A DNA stretch of 64,000 nt from Terriglobia bacterium. GTDB taxonomy: Bacteria; Acidobacteriota; Terriglobia; Terriglobales; Acidobacteriaceae. The stretch covers positions 41,173-105,172 of the forward strand of contig JAIQFT010000006.1 in NCBI GenBank assembly GCA_020073185.1, read 5' to 3'. Made by a program: the position numbers and the translations under genes. Shown here one piece after another: positions 43,701 through 51,964 of the stretch. The notes under the pieces were generated by a model. It made no database searches. It saw only the letters and a program-made list of their open reading frames with translations, and was not told the DNA's origin. How positions within the stretch are numbered: position 1 is the stretch's first letter; each line of letters starts with the position of its first letter.

Positions 43701-44705
43701 TCCGCCGAGCAAGCGCAGCGCGAGATCGAAAACCTGCAGCTTGCCGAGCAACTGGTCGCGCTGGCCGGCGAACGCGGGCGGGCGGAGGTGTGCGAACGCG
43801 AACTGCAGGCCGAGTCGGAGCAGGTGCGTGCCCGCTTGGTCGAAATCGACCATCAACTCCGCGGCGCGCGGCAGGAGATGGACGCGGTGCGCGACCGGCG
43901 CGGCGAGCTTTCGGCGCAGGCGGCCAAGCTCCAGTCCGACCAGCAGCACATGGCGGAAACCGCGCTGAACGAACTCGGTGTGACGGCCGACACGCTATTG
44001 ATTGACGAGTCCACCGTGCTGGTCAGGGGAGAACAACTCGTGCTCGAGGAGGCGGCGCATCGCGAGTTGCGCGCCAAACTCGACAACATGGGCCCGGTGA
44101 ACATGATGGCGCTGGAGGAATATCAGGAGGCGGCGCAGCGCCACGCATTCCTGGAAACGCAACGCAAAGATTTGATCGACTCCATCGAGAATACGCAGAA
44201 TGCCATCCGGGAAATCGACACCATTTCGCGTCAGAAATTCCAGGAGGCGTTCGCCGCCATCAACATCAACTTCCAGGCGGCATTCCGCAAGCTGTTCGGC
44301 GGCGGCAACGGCTTCATGCGCCTCACCGACGAAGAAAATGCCGCCGACAGCGGCATCGACGTGGTCGCCTCGCCCCCGGGCAAGAAGCTGCAGAACGTGC
44401 TGCTGCTCTCCGGCGGAGAAAAAGCCTTGACCGCGCTGGCGTTGCTGGTCGGCATCTTTCAGTATCAGCCCAGCCCTTTCTGCATCCTCGACGAGGTGGA
44501 CGCGCCGCTGGACGAAAGCAACATCGGCCGCTTCACCGAATTGGTTTGCGAAATGAGCGGCGCCACGCAATTCATCATCATCACGCACAACAAGAAGACG
44601 ATGAGCGTGGCGCCGGTCATGTACGGCGTCACCATGCAGGAGCCGGGCGTGTCCAAGCTGGTCTCGGTACGCTTTCACGAGAGCCAGCAGGCGGCGACAG
44701 CATAA
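40734..44705 (+). CDS. smc: Chromosome segregation protein SMC
   Basis: This 1323-residue condensin subunit organises and segregates the chromosome. The TTG at 40734 is chosen because AAGGAG lies six bases upstream and the protein then begins LLKIKKLQILGFKSF, as in other SMCs. Walker A is GPNGCGKSN (about 38), the hinge is near 640-760 (FAPVGVLADFLEVEDRYEHV), long coiled coils flank it, and the C-terminal head has LLLSGGEKALTALALL and the Walker B FCILDEVDAPLDE. About 100 extra acidic and low-complexity residues (about 95-205) interrupt the N-terminal head lobe before KFKPSFRAGEIVVTRRLFRS; part is encoded by inverted heptad arrays (41160-41345). Usual length is about 1150-1200. Confidence 0.96.
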   Translation: MLKIKKLQILGFKSFCDRTELKFHGDGIAAIVGPNGCGKSNISDAIAWVLGEQSARTLRGARMEDVIFAGSRDRKPTGMAEVSLTLIDPAVYDGPDVAGEPEIEIHDEMSEADWDEAVLREKAAAETDEYLGEVQPGQAEEGDGLQSTVDGQGASAPQAASQLQTSPTELRADTSAESTTATSGNQAEADSGTQPSTVDHRPSTVVLKIRRRKFKPSFRAGEIVVTRRLFRSGDSEYLLNGKLCRLRDIQDIFMGTGLGPESYAIIEQGRIGQILSSKPTDRRAIIEEAAGITKFKTRKRLAEARLEEAKVNLARVNDIFDEVTRQMNSLKRQASKAERYARLREEMRGKLRVVLAGKFAQLRREAEELDATITALGEELRARTQAVGELELEQAECTQRGYGLETDARNNHERLSAVTREIDRAHSRQRNNEERCAELTRRAESAAAELAQTRLQLVGIEAERQSYRQSLESADSEVAAAQQQATMALQQASAAAIALADVERQQESLRAAIMEAVAAASGVRDQLTRAQEHITGLERELRRLTNEIDTGRAQMDVFGNQRGQIAFEFENASERVKSLGEDIEQARAAVAGKRSAETESKRRLDTLRAEYATALGKRGSLEAVIAEHGYSTESVRRLFQSGALSSGFAPVGVLADFLEVEDRYEHVVEDFLRDELNYIVVKSWDAADEGMRLLRSDVDGRATFLVHPHDAQARFSFVLDEAAHQAPPHAQPIRPLKETIRVLNGFGKSLEVILPKMRDGYIVPDPNVARDLALENPDAFFLSESGECFHNLTVTGGKQRSEGPLSMKRELRDALRVIAELEKALAEEERRAAALAREIADLTGLLERLETDKREADHAALTTSHSLRQLESEVTRIAERVALAEREAQHVAAERSAYEALGLEKRAELAGCEQRRAALDGEAAAARESLAGLRAARDAAAQIAAEMRAQVAAVAERRRAAAAALARIDSMATDVAARVEALDSQRQMASAEQAQREIENLQLAEQLVALAGERGRAEVCERELQAESEQVRARLVEIDHQLRGARQEMDAVRDRRGELSAQAAKLQSDQQHMAETALNELGVTADTLLIDESTVLVRGEQLVLEEAAHRELRAKLDNMGPVNMMALEEYQEAAQRHAFLETQRKDLIDSIENTQNAIREIDTISRQKFQEAFAAININFQAAFRKLFGGGNGFMRLTDEENAADSGIDVVASPPGKKLQNVLLLSGGEKALTALALLVGIFQYQPSPFCILDEVDAPLDESNIGRFTELVCEMSGATQFIIITHNKKTMSVAPVMYGVTMQEPGVSKLVSVRFHESQQAATA
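41160..41345. repeat. Inverted heptanucleotide arrays (GACGGTC / GTCGACC) inside smc
   Basis: Left arm GACGGTC, TACAGTC, GACGGTC, GACGGTC is at 41160-41187; right arm GTCGACC, GTCGACC, ATCGACC, GTCGACC is at 41318-41345. The frame stays open through both arms and the 130-base spacer, encoding STVDGQ and PSTVDHRPSTVV. Confidence 0.85.
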
Positions 44706-44720
44706 CGACGAGTCGCTACC

Positions 44721-44757
44721 GGGAAACCAATTCGGTCCGGTGGCCGATTGGTTTCCC
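44721..44757. repeat. Inverted repeat downstream of smc
   Basis: GGGAAACCAATTCGG (44721-44735) and CCGATTGGTTTCCC (44744-44757) form a stem of about 14 bp with one unpaired base, 15 bases after the smc stop. There is no T-tract, so a terminator role is uncertain. Confidence 0.55.
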
Positions 44758-44901
44758 ATCACGTACCACAAATGGGACCTGATTTCCACATCGGGATTCC
44801 ACGAAATCGGCCACCAGAGCCCAATTCGCGGGAACGGTCCTGCTGTCAATATTTTTTCTTCGCGCCGGAAACGACAGCGGCGGGTGCTGCAAGTCTTGGC
44901 G

Positions 44902-44929
44902 TTGACAAAAAAACGTGGGCGGCTAGAAT
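44902..44929 (+). promoter_or_regulatory. Sigma-70 promoter for purC
   Basis: Consensus TTGACA (44902-44907) and TAGAAT (44924-44929) are 16 bases apart. The predicted start near 44936 leaves a short leader before the GTG at 44962; a run of eight or more A residues lies between. Confidence 0.75.
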
Positions 44930-44961
44930 ACGCGGCGTTCTCTTTTTAAAAAAAATCCCCC

Positions 44962-45879
44962 GTGGCCCTCCCCCGCCAAGACGCCCTGTTGCAAACCGAC
45001 TTTTCCGACCTCGAGCTTTATGCCAGCGGAAAAGTGAGGGACCTTTACCGGGTGGACAACGAGCGCCTGCTGTTCATCGCTACCGACCGGATCTCCGCCT
45101 TCGATTACGTCCTCGCCTCCGGCATTCCCGACAAGGGCCGCGTGCTGACGCAGCTTTCCCTGTTCTGGTTCGATTTTCTGAAGGATATAGTCGCCAACCA
45201 TCTCGTCACCGCGGACGTGGACCGCTACCCGCAGTGCCTGCGCAAGTACCAGGACCAACTGCGCGGACGCTCCATGCTGGTGGTCCACGCCGACATGGCG
45301 CCGGTGGAGTGCGTAGTGCGGGGCTACATTTCGGGTTCCGCCTGGAAGGAATACCAGCAGAACGGCGCAGTCTGTGGCATCACCTTGCCGGAGGGCCTGC
45401 GCGAATCCGACAAGCTGCCGGAGCCCGTCTTCACCCCCGCGACCAAGGCGAGCAGCGGCCACGACGAAAATATTCCATTTCGGGAGATGAAGAAGATCGT
45501 CGGGGCGCCGGTCAGCGAGCAATTGCGCGACCTCAGCCTGCGCATCTACCGCAAGGCTGCCGACTACGCGGCCGCGCGTGGCATCATCATCGCCGACACC
45601 AAGTTTGAATTCGGCTGCACCGCCGCCGGCCTGGTGCTCGCCGACGAAGTGCTTACGCCGGATTCCTCCCGCTTCTGGAACGCCGAAACCTACTCACCGG
45701 GCCGCGGGCAGGATTCCTACGACAAGCAGTACGTGCGCGACTTTTTGGAAACGATCCGCTGGAACAAGCAGCCGCCCGCTCCGGCGCTTCCGCCCGACGT
45801 GGTGGAAAACACCAGCGCGAAGTATCTGGAGGCGTTCCGGCGGTTGACCGGACGTGAATTGCAGACGCGGGCTGCGTGA
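44962..45879 (+). CDS. purC: Phosphoribosylaminoimidazole-succinocarboxamide synthase
   Basis: This 305-residue enzyme joins aspartate to CAIR in purine synthesis. It begins at GTG, with no clear Shine-Dalgarno sequence. Motifs are LYASGKVRDLYRVDNERLLF, ATDRISAFDYVLASGIPDKG, ECVVRGYISGSAWKEYQQNG and IIIADTKFEFGCTAAGLVLA with DEVLTPDSSRFW. Length and motif order match the long SAICAR synthetase form. Downstream cvpA, found next to purine genes in several bacteria, fits the same transcript. Confidence 0.96.
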   Translation: MALPRQDALLQTDFSDLELYASGKVRDLYRVDNERLLFIATDRISAFDYVLASGIPDKGRVLTQLSLFWFDFLKDIVANHLVTADVDRYPQCLRKYQDQLRGRSMLVVHADMAPVECVVRGYISGSAWKEYQQNGAVCGITLPEGLRESDKLPEPVFTPATKASSGHDENIPFREMKKIVGAPVSEQLRDLSLRIYRKAADYAAARGIIIADTKFEFGCTAAGLVLADEVLTPDSSRFWNAETYSPGRGQDSYDKQYVRDFLETIRWNKQPPAPALPPDVVENTSAKYLEAFRRLTGRELQTRAA

Positions 45880-45927
45880 TCCGCGCTTGCGGTTGAGGAG
45901 AGAGCAAGGTTTGCTGAAAGATTCCGC

Positions 45928-46503
45928 ATGACTGGTGCCGATTGGCTGATTATCGCCGTCGTTTTGTTTTCTGTGCTGGTCGCGGCCGCGCAAGGGTTCA
46001 TGTACGAAGTTTTTTCCCTCGCCGGAGTGGTGGCAGGTTATTTGTTTGCGGCGTGGGGATACCGGCAGGTGGCGCCCTGGTATATGCCGTACGCGAAGAC
46101 GCCGTGGGTGGCCGACCTGTGTGCCTTTCTGACGATTTTTGTGGTTGTCGTCCTGCTGGCGGGCTGTATCGGGCGGATCGCGCGTTTCGGAATGAAGGAA
46201 GCCGGGCTGCGCTGGTTCGACCGCGTACTGGGAGGGATGTTCGGACTGGCGCGAGGCGTGGCCCTGGTTATGGTCTTCGTTCTAGCGCTGGCTTCATTCT
46301 CCCCCGGTTCGAGCCTGCTGGCGCGTTCGCGCACGGCGCCGTATCTGCTGGTGCTGGCGCGGGCAGCGGTCTGGGTCGCACCGTCGCAGGTACGGCAACA
46401 ATTTCGTGCCGGCATGGACGCCATCGCCAACATTCGCAGGGGTGTGGCGCCGGCGGCGAATGGAACGGCCGCGCCCGGACCGTCCGCGGTCCCGGCTAAA
46501 TAA
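45928..46503 (+). CDS. cvpA: CvpA family membrane protein
   Basis: This 191-residue protein has four hydrophobic segments (WLIIAVVLFSVLVAAAQGFM, FSLAGVVAGYLFAAWGY, LCAFLTIFVVVVLLAGCIG, GLARGVALVMVFVLALASF) with the CvpA-type pattern DRVLGGMFGLARG. CvpA was named for colicin V production in E. coli and is associated with purine operons and envelope stress; its reaction is unknown. It follows purC after 48 bases. Confidence 0.87.
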   Translation: MTGADWLIIAVVLFSVLVAAAQGFMYEVFSLAGVVAGYLFAAWGYRQVAPWYMPYAKTPWVADLCAFLTIFVVVVLLAGCIGRIARFGMKEAGLRWFDRVLGGMFGLARGVALVMVFVLALASFSPGSSLLARSRTAPYLLVLARAAVWVAPSQVRQQFRAGMDAIANIRRGVAPAANGTAAPGPSAVPAK

Positions 46504-46536
46504 GAACGAACGGACAGTCATCAAAGGAGATGTACC

Positions 46537-46815
46537 GTGAAAGACCAACTGGAATCCCTGGTCATGCAGATGTACAAGAGCGGCATACTGTATTCCGAGG
46601 CCGTCCGAGAGTTTAAGAAGCGATTTATTCTGACTGTCCTTTTAGAGAACCAGGGAAATCAGTGCAAGGCTGCCCGCCAGTTGGGCATGCACCGCAACAC
46701 GCTTTCTCGCACCATCGCCGAACTCAAGGTGGACGTCCGCAGCCTGCGCGACGGCGCGCGGCGTCCACCGCGCAGCGCCCGTCCGCTTGCCGTGGAGAAG
46801 AAGGCCGCCCACTGA
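46537..46815 (+). CDS. Fis-family helix-turn-helix protein
   Basis: This is a 92-residue protein starting at GTG 46537 with AAGGAG seven bases upstream. Residues 27-62 hold the Fis-type helix-turn-helix (FKKRFILTVLLENQGNQCKA then ARQLGMHRNTLSRTIAELKV). The C-terminal 25 residues are basic and proline-rich. Such stand-alone Fis domains can be nucleoid-associated or local regulators. Unlike NtrC-type regulators it has no AAA+ domain. Confidence 0.88.
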   Translation: MKDQLESLVMQMYKSGILYSEAVREFKKRFILTVLLENQGNQCKAARQLGMHRNTLSRTIAELKVDVRSLRDGARRPPRSARPLAVEKKAAH

Positions 46816-46835
46816 CCCGTGGGCTCAATACAAAG

Positions 46836-46858
46836 GGGCACGGCATTACACCGTGCCC
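46836..46858 (-). terminator. Hairpin between convergent genes
   Basis: GGGCACGG and CCGTGCCC form a perfect 8-bp stem with a 7-nt loop. On the minus strand the stem is followed by CTTTG, so it best serves the TPR gene ending at 46883; it may work in both directions. Confidence 0.55.
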
Positions 46859-46882
46859 ACTCTCTCACTGCAGTTGATCAAA

Positions 46883-48178
46883 CTAATGCGCTGGCTTCTT
46901 CCGAGCCGGAGGTTTGCGCGCCGGCGGAGTCTTCTTAGCCGGCGCCCCAATGAACACGCCCTTATTCATGTGGATCATGAACGGGCTTACGTCATAACTC
47001 ACGGGCACGCCTTGCACCTTCACCATTGCACCCTCCTTCGGCATCAAACTAGCCGTAATCGGCGCCTCAAACATCAATTCCACGTCGGCCTTGTTGTTCT
47101 GAATGTCGTCCACGGTCGCGGCCAGCATCAGGGAACTCTTCGTCGTGCTGATGGCCTTGCCCTCGAACGCGATCTCTTGACCTTTGATCCCGTTCCAGAC
47201 CTTCTCTGCAGCCTGCTGATTGCCCGCGGTCAGGATCAACTGGAACTCATCGAACGACATCTGCCCGACGGGCTTTGTGTTGACCAAATTTGCCGCTTGC
47301 TCGGCCGGCGTGGGTGCGGGTTTTACGGAGTATCCCGCCGGGGGATCGGCCGTGGTCTTTGTCTGCGCCACCAGTTGGTCCCAGCCATCGTCACCGCCGT
47401 GATAGACGGTGTAGGCGCGCTTGCCATAGGCGGCGATCTGCGCTTGCGCCGGTGAACCCGCGGCCAGGTTTACCGCGCGCGCGATGTACCACAGCCCGCG
47501 TACATCCTGCGGCTTCTGCTGCAGATACGCCAGCGCCAGCGGGTAGACGTTGCGCAGATCATTGGGCTGCGCCTGCGCCGCGATGGTCAAATACTTCTGC
47601 GCGCCGGGATAGTCTTTCTGCTGCAGCGCCGCCATGCCGGCCGCGCCGGCGAAGATCACCTGCGTCTGCTCCTTCAGTTTCTCCCAGTCCGCCGCGGTGA
47701 CTTCGTTCGGCTTTTGCGCGCTTTGGATGGCCTGCATTCCCTTTTGCGCATACTGCGCCGCCTGTTGCAGCATCTGCGCGGCATTGGCGCCGCCGGCCTC
47801 CGCCTGCTGTCGGTAGATGTAAGTCAGCAGCGCCAGCGCCCGCAGATTGTTGGGATCGGCTTGGAGCACGCGATTTGCCGCGTCCGTGACCTTCGGCGCA
47901 TTCCCGAGCTGCTGGTAGGTCGCCATCAGCAATTCCAGCGCGCTCACCTTCACGATGCTGTTCGGGTATTGCTGCAGGAAGGTTTCCAGCGCCTGCGCCT
48001 TGGAGGGCGGATCGGTCTGGTTGAGGGCCGTCACGTAAGCGTTGTATTCAGCGGGGTCTTTGATGGTCGGTCCGGTTGGGGCCGCCTGGCCGGACGGCTG
48101 AGACGCGGTTTGCGCGCCGGCTTGTATCATGCCCAGCACGGCAGGAACAAGCACCAGCAACATGAGCAACTTCTTCAT
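46883..48178 (-). CDS. Secreted TPR protein
   Basis: This is a 431-residue protein. ATG 48178 is chosen because AAGGAG lies just upstream and the protein then starts with a signal peptide (KKLLMLLVLVPAVLGMIQAG). Four or more TPR-like helices span about 40-260 (AQALETFLQQYPNSIVKVSA, NLRALALLTYIYRQQAEAGG, YPLALAYLQQKPQDVRGLWY). The C-terminal 110 residues form a separate beta-rich module ending in a Lys/Pro/Ala tail (KKTPPARKPPARKKPAH). Periplasmic location and a scaffold role are inferred; it is divergent from the SDR gene. Confidence 0.85.
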   Translation of the reverse strand: MKKLLMLLVLVPAVLGMIQAGAQTASQPSGQAAPTGPTIKDPAEYNAYVTALNQTDPPSKAQALETFLQQYPNSIVKVSALELLMATYQQLGNAPKVTDAANRVLQADPNNLRALALLTYIYRQQAEAGGANAAQMLQQAAQYAQKGMQAIQSAQKPNEVTAADWEKLKEQTQVIFAGAAGMAALQQKDYPGAQKYLTIAAQAQPNDLRNVYPLALAYLQQKPQDVRGLWYIARAVNLAAGSPAQAQIAAYGKRAYTVYHGGDDGWDQLVAQTKTTADPPAGYSVKPAPTPAEQAANLVNTKPVGQMSFDEFQLILTAGNQQAAEKVWNGIKGQEIAFEGKAISTTKSSLMLAATVDDIQNNKADVELMFEAPITASLMPKEGAMVKVQGVPVSYDVSPFMIHMNKGVFIGAPAKKTPPARKPPARKKPAH

Positions 48179-48479
48179 AGGGCTCCTTCGGATTCCTGGG
48201 AAAATTGCCACGTCTCTCCACGCACACAAACCGGCACGCGGGTGGCACGCGTCGAGGCGCACGTGCCCGGGCCCGGAACGGCAACTTCTTACCACCACCT
48301 GCCCTGGTTCTGCTTCTATACAGCAGGACGCTCAGAGGCAGGGATTATAAGAATGTACCGCGTGCAAAGGCAAGTTACGTATTGGGTATAGACTCTCCCG
48401 CTTGGTTTAATGCGGCTTTCCCGGTCGGCGGAGGTGCCGCGCCGGGCGCCGCTCCCGCGCGTAATTCGAGGAGACACGT
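48179..48479. other. Divergent intergenic region between the TPR and SDR genes
   Basis: These 301 bases hold no gene. The SDR ribosome-binding site (GAGGAGA) is at the right end and the TPR site (AAGGAG, minus strand) at the left. A TATAGACT -10-like site near 48387 lacks a clear -35. I see no repeat array here. Confidence 0.5.
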
Positions 48480-49208
48480 ATGACAAACGATGGAACGAAG
48501 CCGCTCACCGGCAAGATCGCCGTGGTCACCGGCGGCGGCCGCGGCATAGGGCGCGCGATTGCGCAGCGGCTGGCGCAGATGGACGCCACTACCATTATCT
48601 GCGGGCGCTCGCAGGAAACGCTGGACGCGGCGGCGCAGGCCATCACCTCCGCCGGCGGACAATGCGAGGCCGTGGTCTGCGACGTCAGCCGACTCAGCTC
48701 GGTGGAAGCGCTCGCCGCCCGGGTGGACAAGACCTTCGGCCACACTGATATCCTGGTGAACAATGCCGGCGTCGGCGATTTCTCCCGAGCCTTGCATCAG
48801 CTCCCGCCGGAGGATTGGGACCGCATCGTCAACACCAATCTGCGCGGCGTCTTCTACACCATCCGTTCGTTCGCGCCCATGATGATCAACGCCGGCCATG
48901 GTGACATCATCAACATCTCCTCCATCGCCGGCAAAAATCCGCTGCCCAACGGCGCCGCCTATGCCGCGTCGAAATGGGGGCTGAACGGGTTGAGCTACTC
49001 GGTCGCCGAGGAGCTTCGTCGCTACGATATCCGCGTCAGCGTCGTGTGTCCCGGCAGCACGCAATCCGAGCTCAGCCCGCACCCCGGCAAGGATTCATTG
49101 AAAATGCTGCGCCCCAGCGATGTCGCGCACGTTGTCGCCATGCTGGTCACGCAGGCGCCGCAATCGTTCGCCAGCGAGGTCGTCCTCCGCCCGGCCCAGA
49201 AGCCGTGA
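48480..49208 (+). CDS. Short-chain dehydrogenase/reductase
   Basis: This 242-residue classical SDR has the cofactor loop VVTGGGRGIGRAIAQRL (about 12-28), NNAG (about 91), the catalytic Ser in INISSIAGKNPLP (about 141) and the Tyr/Lys pair in YAASKWGLNG (about 155). No acidic residue typical of strict NAD binding is obvious at the end of beta 2 (CGRSQET), which favours NADPH. It resembles FabG-like 3-oxoacyl reductases, but its substrate is not identifiable. A heptad array begins six bases after its stop. Confidence 0.88.
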   Translation: MTNDGTKPLTGKIAVVTGGGRGIGRAIAQRLAQMDATTIICGRSQETLDAAAQAITSAGGQCEAVVCDVSRLSSVEALAARVDKTFGHTDILVNNAGVGDFSRALHQLPPEDWDRIVNTNLRGVFYTIRSFAPMMINAGHGDIINISSIAGKNPLPNGAAYAASKWGLNGLSYSVAEELRRYDIRVSVVCPGSTQSELSPHPGKDSLKMLRPSDVAHVVAMLVTQAPQSFASEVVLRPAQKP

Positions 49209-49213
49209 GGAAA

Positions 49214-49328
49214 GTCAGAAGTCAGAAGCCAAAAAGTCAGAAGTGAGAGTAGGGAATGCAATTTACCCCAAGGACCGCCTCTGACTTCCGAATTCGGCCG
49301 TGTCCGCTTGCCGCTTGCTGCTAACTGC
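49214..49328. repeat. Two heptanucleotide arrays (GTCAGAA and CGCTTGC units)
   Basis: Units GTCAGAA, GTCAGAA, GCCAAAA, (A) GTCAGAA, GTGAGAG lie at 49214-49249, with a partial inverted arm CTCTGACTTCCGAAT at 49279-49293. A second array CGCTTGC, CGCTTGC, TGCTAAC, TGCC is at 49305-49328. They lie just before the YtxH-like gene. Confidence 0.78.
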
Positions 49329-49375
49329 CACGGATGCTAACATCGGGTGTTTCAGGAACACCCCGGGAGGTTCTC

Positions 49376-49678
49376 ATGTCGGACAGAGACGGAAGCAGCT
49401 TTCTCTGGTTCTTAACCGGTCTTGGAATCGGCGCGGCCATCGGCGTGCTCTACGCTCCGAAGTCGGGCCGCGAAACCCGCGAAACCCTGGTCGGCAGGGC
49501 GGAGGAGGGACGCGACCTGGTCTTGGAGCGGGCGCAGCGTGCCCGCAACCAGGCCAACGAGTGGGTGGACAAGGGACGCGAAGTTCTCAACCAGCAGAAA
49601 GAGCAGTTCAAGTCGGCGTACGAAGCCGGCCGCCAGGCCTATCGCGATGCCACTGCCGAAGGTGAATCGAAGGTATAA
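49376..49678 (+). CDS. YtxH-domain protein
   Basis: This is a 100-residue protein from ATG 49376, with GGGAGG five bases upstream. An N-terminal helix with the YtxH signature (LWFLTGLGIGAAIGVLYAPK, then SGRETRE) is followed by a long amphipathic helix rich in Arg, Glu and Gln (about 35-95). YtxH proteins are general-stress-type membrane-anchored proteins of unknown role. The next gene, 9 bases on, also encodes an anchored helical protein. Confidence 0.85.
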   Translation: MSDRDGSSFLWFLTGLGIGAAIGVLYAPKSGRETRETLVGRAEEGRDLVLERAQRARNQANEWVDKGREVLNQQKEQFKSAYEAGRQAYRDATAEGESKV

Positions 49679-49687
49679 GCGCCCCTT

Positions 49688-50188
49688 ATGGAAACACGGT
49701 TCACGGTTCTGCTGTTTGAAATCGGTGTGGCCCTGGCGCTGCAGATCGGTATCCTGCTGGCGATCCTTGCCGCCGTGAAGAAGAGTTCCGCGCGCATGCA
49801 GGCACTGGCCGAAGAAGTCCAGCGCCGGGCGCTTCCTACCCTCGATGCGGCGCAGTCGCTGCTGCAAACCACCAAGCCAAAGATCGAGGAACTGGTGGCC
49901 AACGCCGCCGCCTCGTCCGCTACCATCAAGAGCCAACTGGAACGGCTCGACGCGACCGTGAACGATGTCGTGGACCGCACCCGCCTGCACGTCATCCGTG
50001 CCGATGAGCTTGTCACGCGTACCATGGATCGCGTGGAAGAGACCACGGATCTCGTCCACCACACGGTCATCTCGCCCGTCCGCCAGATCGCCGGCATCGT
50101 GCAGGGCCTGACCGCCGGCCTGGGCGCGCTGCTGGGCCGCCGTTCGCGCCATCACGCCGGCCAGCCGCAGGACGAGATGTTTATCTGA
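49688..50188 (+). CDS. Membrane-anchored helical protein, DUF948-like
   Basis: This 166-residue protein has one N-terminal transmembrane helix (FEIGVALALQIGILLAILAA) followed by about 110 residues of predicted coiled coil with a TTKPKIEELVANAAASSATI type repeat, as in DUF948 proteins that often pair with YtxH proteins. It lies 9 bases after the YtxH-like gene, so the two are probably an envelope-associated pair. The 3' end overlaps the convergent thiO gene by 8 bases. Confidence 0.75.
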   Translation: METRFTVLLFEIGVALALQIGILLAILAAVKKSSARMQALAEEVQRRALPTLDAAQSLLQTTKPKIEELVANAAASSATIKSQLERLDATVNDVVDRTRLHVIRADELVTRTMDRVEETTDLVHHTVISPVRQIAGIVQGLTAGLGALLGRRSRHHAGQPQDEMFI

Positions 50189-51236
50189 ATCTTTCTGGCG
50201 CGAACTCCTTCAGGTCAAACTCCGGCTGCACTCCGTGGATGAACTGCGTCACAACCACCGCCGTGATCGGCGCCATAAGGATGCCGTCGCGATAGTGGCC
50301 CGTGGCCAGAAAATATCCCTCCACGTCTCCGCGACCCAAGATCGGCAATCCATCCGGCGTGCCTGGCCGCAAGCCCGCCCACGCTTCCAATATCCGCGCC
50401 TGTCCAAGCTCGGGCAGAAGTTCCGCCGCTTTCTGATGCAGGTGTTGAATGGTGTTCGGATTGACCTGTTTGTCGAAGCCAGCATCCTCCAGCGTCGAAC
50501 CCACCACGATGCGCCCGTCGCTGCGCGGCACCAGGTACACCGTCGGCGCGCGCACCACGTGCCGCAGCAGGTTGCGGCGCGACGGAATCAGCGCCAGCAT
50601 CTGCCCCTTAACGGGTTTGGTGGGCGTGCGTCCCGGACCGAATGCGCTCGCCCATGCGCCCGCGCAGTTCACGACAACGGGTGCGTAAAACTCGGTTCTT
50701 GCGGTCTTTACTCCCACGACGGCTCCGTGGTTCAGCATCAGTCCCGTAGCCGGGCTGCCGGAGGCGATCTGGATTTCGCGGTGCTTGGCCACTTTCAGAA
50801 GCGCAGCCATCAGCGCCCGCGGATCTACGCTGCGTTCCTTCAGCGACACCGCAACTCCGGTGTACCTCAGCCATGGCTCCAGTGCTTTCAGCTTCTCGCC
50901 GTCGGTCATCTCGGCGGCGGTGGCCCCCAGCGTGGCCTTCGGGTCGGGGAAGTAGATGGTGCCGTCGTCGCGCAGGTCCGCGCGGCTGCCGGACTCGTCC
51001 TGCAGCTCGTGCACGAACTCGGGATACATCCGCGCGCTGGCCGTCGCCATCGGTCGGAGCGCTTCCGGCGTGTGCGGATCGAGATCGGCCAGCATTCCGG
51101 CCGCCGCATGCGATGCCTCGCGTCCAGGCTCACCGCGCTCCACCACCAGCACCTGCGTTCCGTGCTTTTTCAACGAATACGCCAGCGACATTCCGATAAT
51201 CCCGCCGCCGACGATGATGGCATCCCAAGTCTTCAC
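50181..51236 (-). CDS. thiO: Glycine oxidase ThiO-like FAD-dependent oxidoreductase
   Basis: This 351-residue flavoprotein of the DAO family has the FAD-binding motif AIIVGGGIIGMSLAYSLKKH (about 6-25), GREASHAAAGMLAD (about 38), a VVNCAGAWAS motif (about 190) and the C-terminal GLRPGTPDGLPILG and ATGHYRDGILMAPIT. ThiO oxidises glycine to iminoglycine for thiazole synthesis. No other thi gene is in the window and no TPP riboswitch is visible, so another amino acid oxidase role is possible. Confidence 0.85.
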   Translation of the reverse strand: MKTWDAIIVGGGIIGMSLAYSLKKHGTQVLVVERGEPGREASHAAAGMLADLDPHTPEALRPMATASARMYPEFVHELQDESGSRADLRDDGTIYFPDPKATLGATAAEMTDGEKLKALEPWLRYTGVAVSLKERSVDPRALMAALLKVAKHREIQIASGSPATGLMLNHGAVVGVKTARTEFYAPVVVNCAGAWASAFGPGRTPTKPVKGQMLALIPSRRNLLRHVVRAPTVYLVPRSDGRIVVGSTLEDAGFDKQVNPNTIQHLHQKAAELLPELGQARILEAWAGLRPGTPDGLPILGRGDVEGYFLATGHYRDGILMAPITAVVVTQFIHGVQPEFDLKEFAPERFR

Positions 51237-51469
51237 CGGGACATTCTACTGTGCCGTGTTGAATAGGATCTTTTCCACGGACTAATGCGTTGCCCGCCGA
51301 CCTCTGCGCCTGCGCCTCGTCTTCGCCCACGAGCTTGGCAAACACCGCCAGCCTCTTGGGTGAGGCGGCGGCTCTGGAACTCGAGGACGCGCACCCGCTC
51401 AAGAAATCCGGGGTGGCGAATCTCCCGCCAGCAGGACAAATCAAACCTCATTGGCACGATCTGGGAGAT

Positions 51470-51964
51470 CTACCTTGGCCTGATGTGTATCGCCGATACA
51501 ATTTCCTTCAGCAGCCCACCATGCGCCGCGGTCGCCGCTCCCGGGCCCGGCGATGGTTGCGGCACAATGAATTGGACTTCGCCTTCCGCACCCGTGATCG
51601 GCGTGCCGTTGGCGTCCACTAACTGCACCATCACCGTGTGCGGGCCCGGCTTAAGACCATTGAAGGTGTAGTTGGTTGCGCTGGTCGTGACCGGGTCCTG
51701 GCTGTCCAGCTTCACTCGGAAGGTCGGCATCCCCGCCGCCGACGCGGCGTCGTTCTTCAACTCGTATTGCACGTTGACATAGTCTTGTCGCAGATGCTCT
51801 CCCGCTTTCGGCGACATGATCCGCAGTGCGCTTACCTGTGCGGCTGGATTGACTGTTTGGCCCGCTCCCTGCTTCGGCGAGCTTCGCGAGTTTTGCGCTC
51901 CCAAACTCGCCGGCAGCACAGCCAGCACGATTAGTAGGACGGCGATGATCCTTAGCTCTCTCAC
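51470..51964 (-). CDS. Secreted hypothetical protein with Ig-like fold
   Basis: This 164-residue protein starts at GTG 51964 with GGGAGG five bases upstream; an ATG at 51991 is an alternative. A signal peptide (LRIIAVLLIVLAVLPASLGA) precedes a linker and a beta-rich domain (VSALRIMSPKAGEHLRQDYV then GLKPGPHTVMVQLVDANGTP) that resembles Ig-like or CopC-like sandwiches seen in secreted acidobacterial proteins. The family is not certain. It is probably periplasmic or surface-exposed. Confidence 0.7.
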   Translation of the reverse strand: MRELRIIAVLLIVLAVLPASLGAQNSRSSPKQGAGQTVNPAAQVSALRIMSPKAGEHLRQDYVNVQYELKNDAASAAGMPTFRVKLDSQDPVTTSATNYTFNGLKPGPHTVMVQLVDANGTPITGAEGEVQFIVPQPSPGPGAATAAHGGLLKEIVSAIHIRPR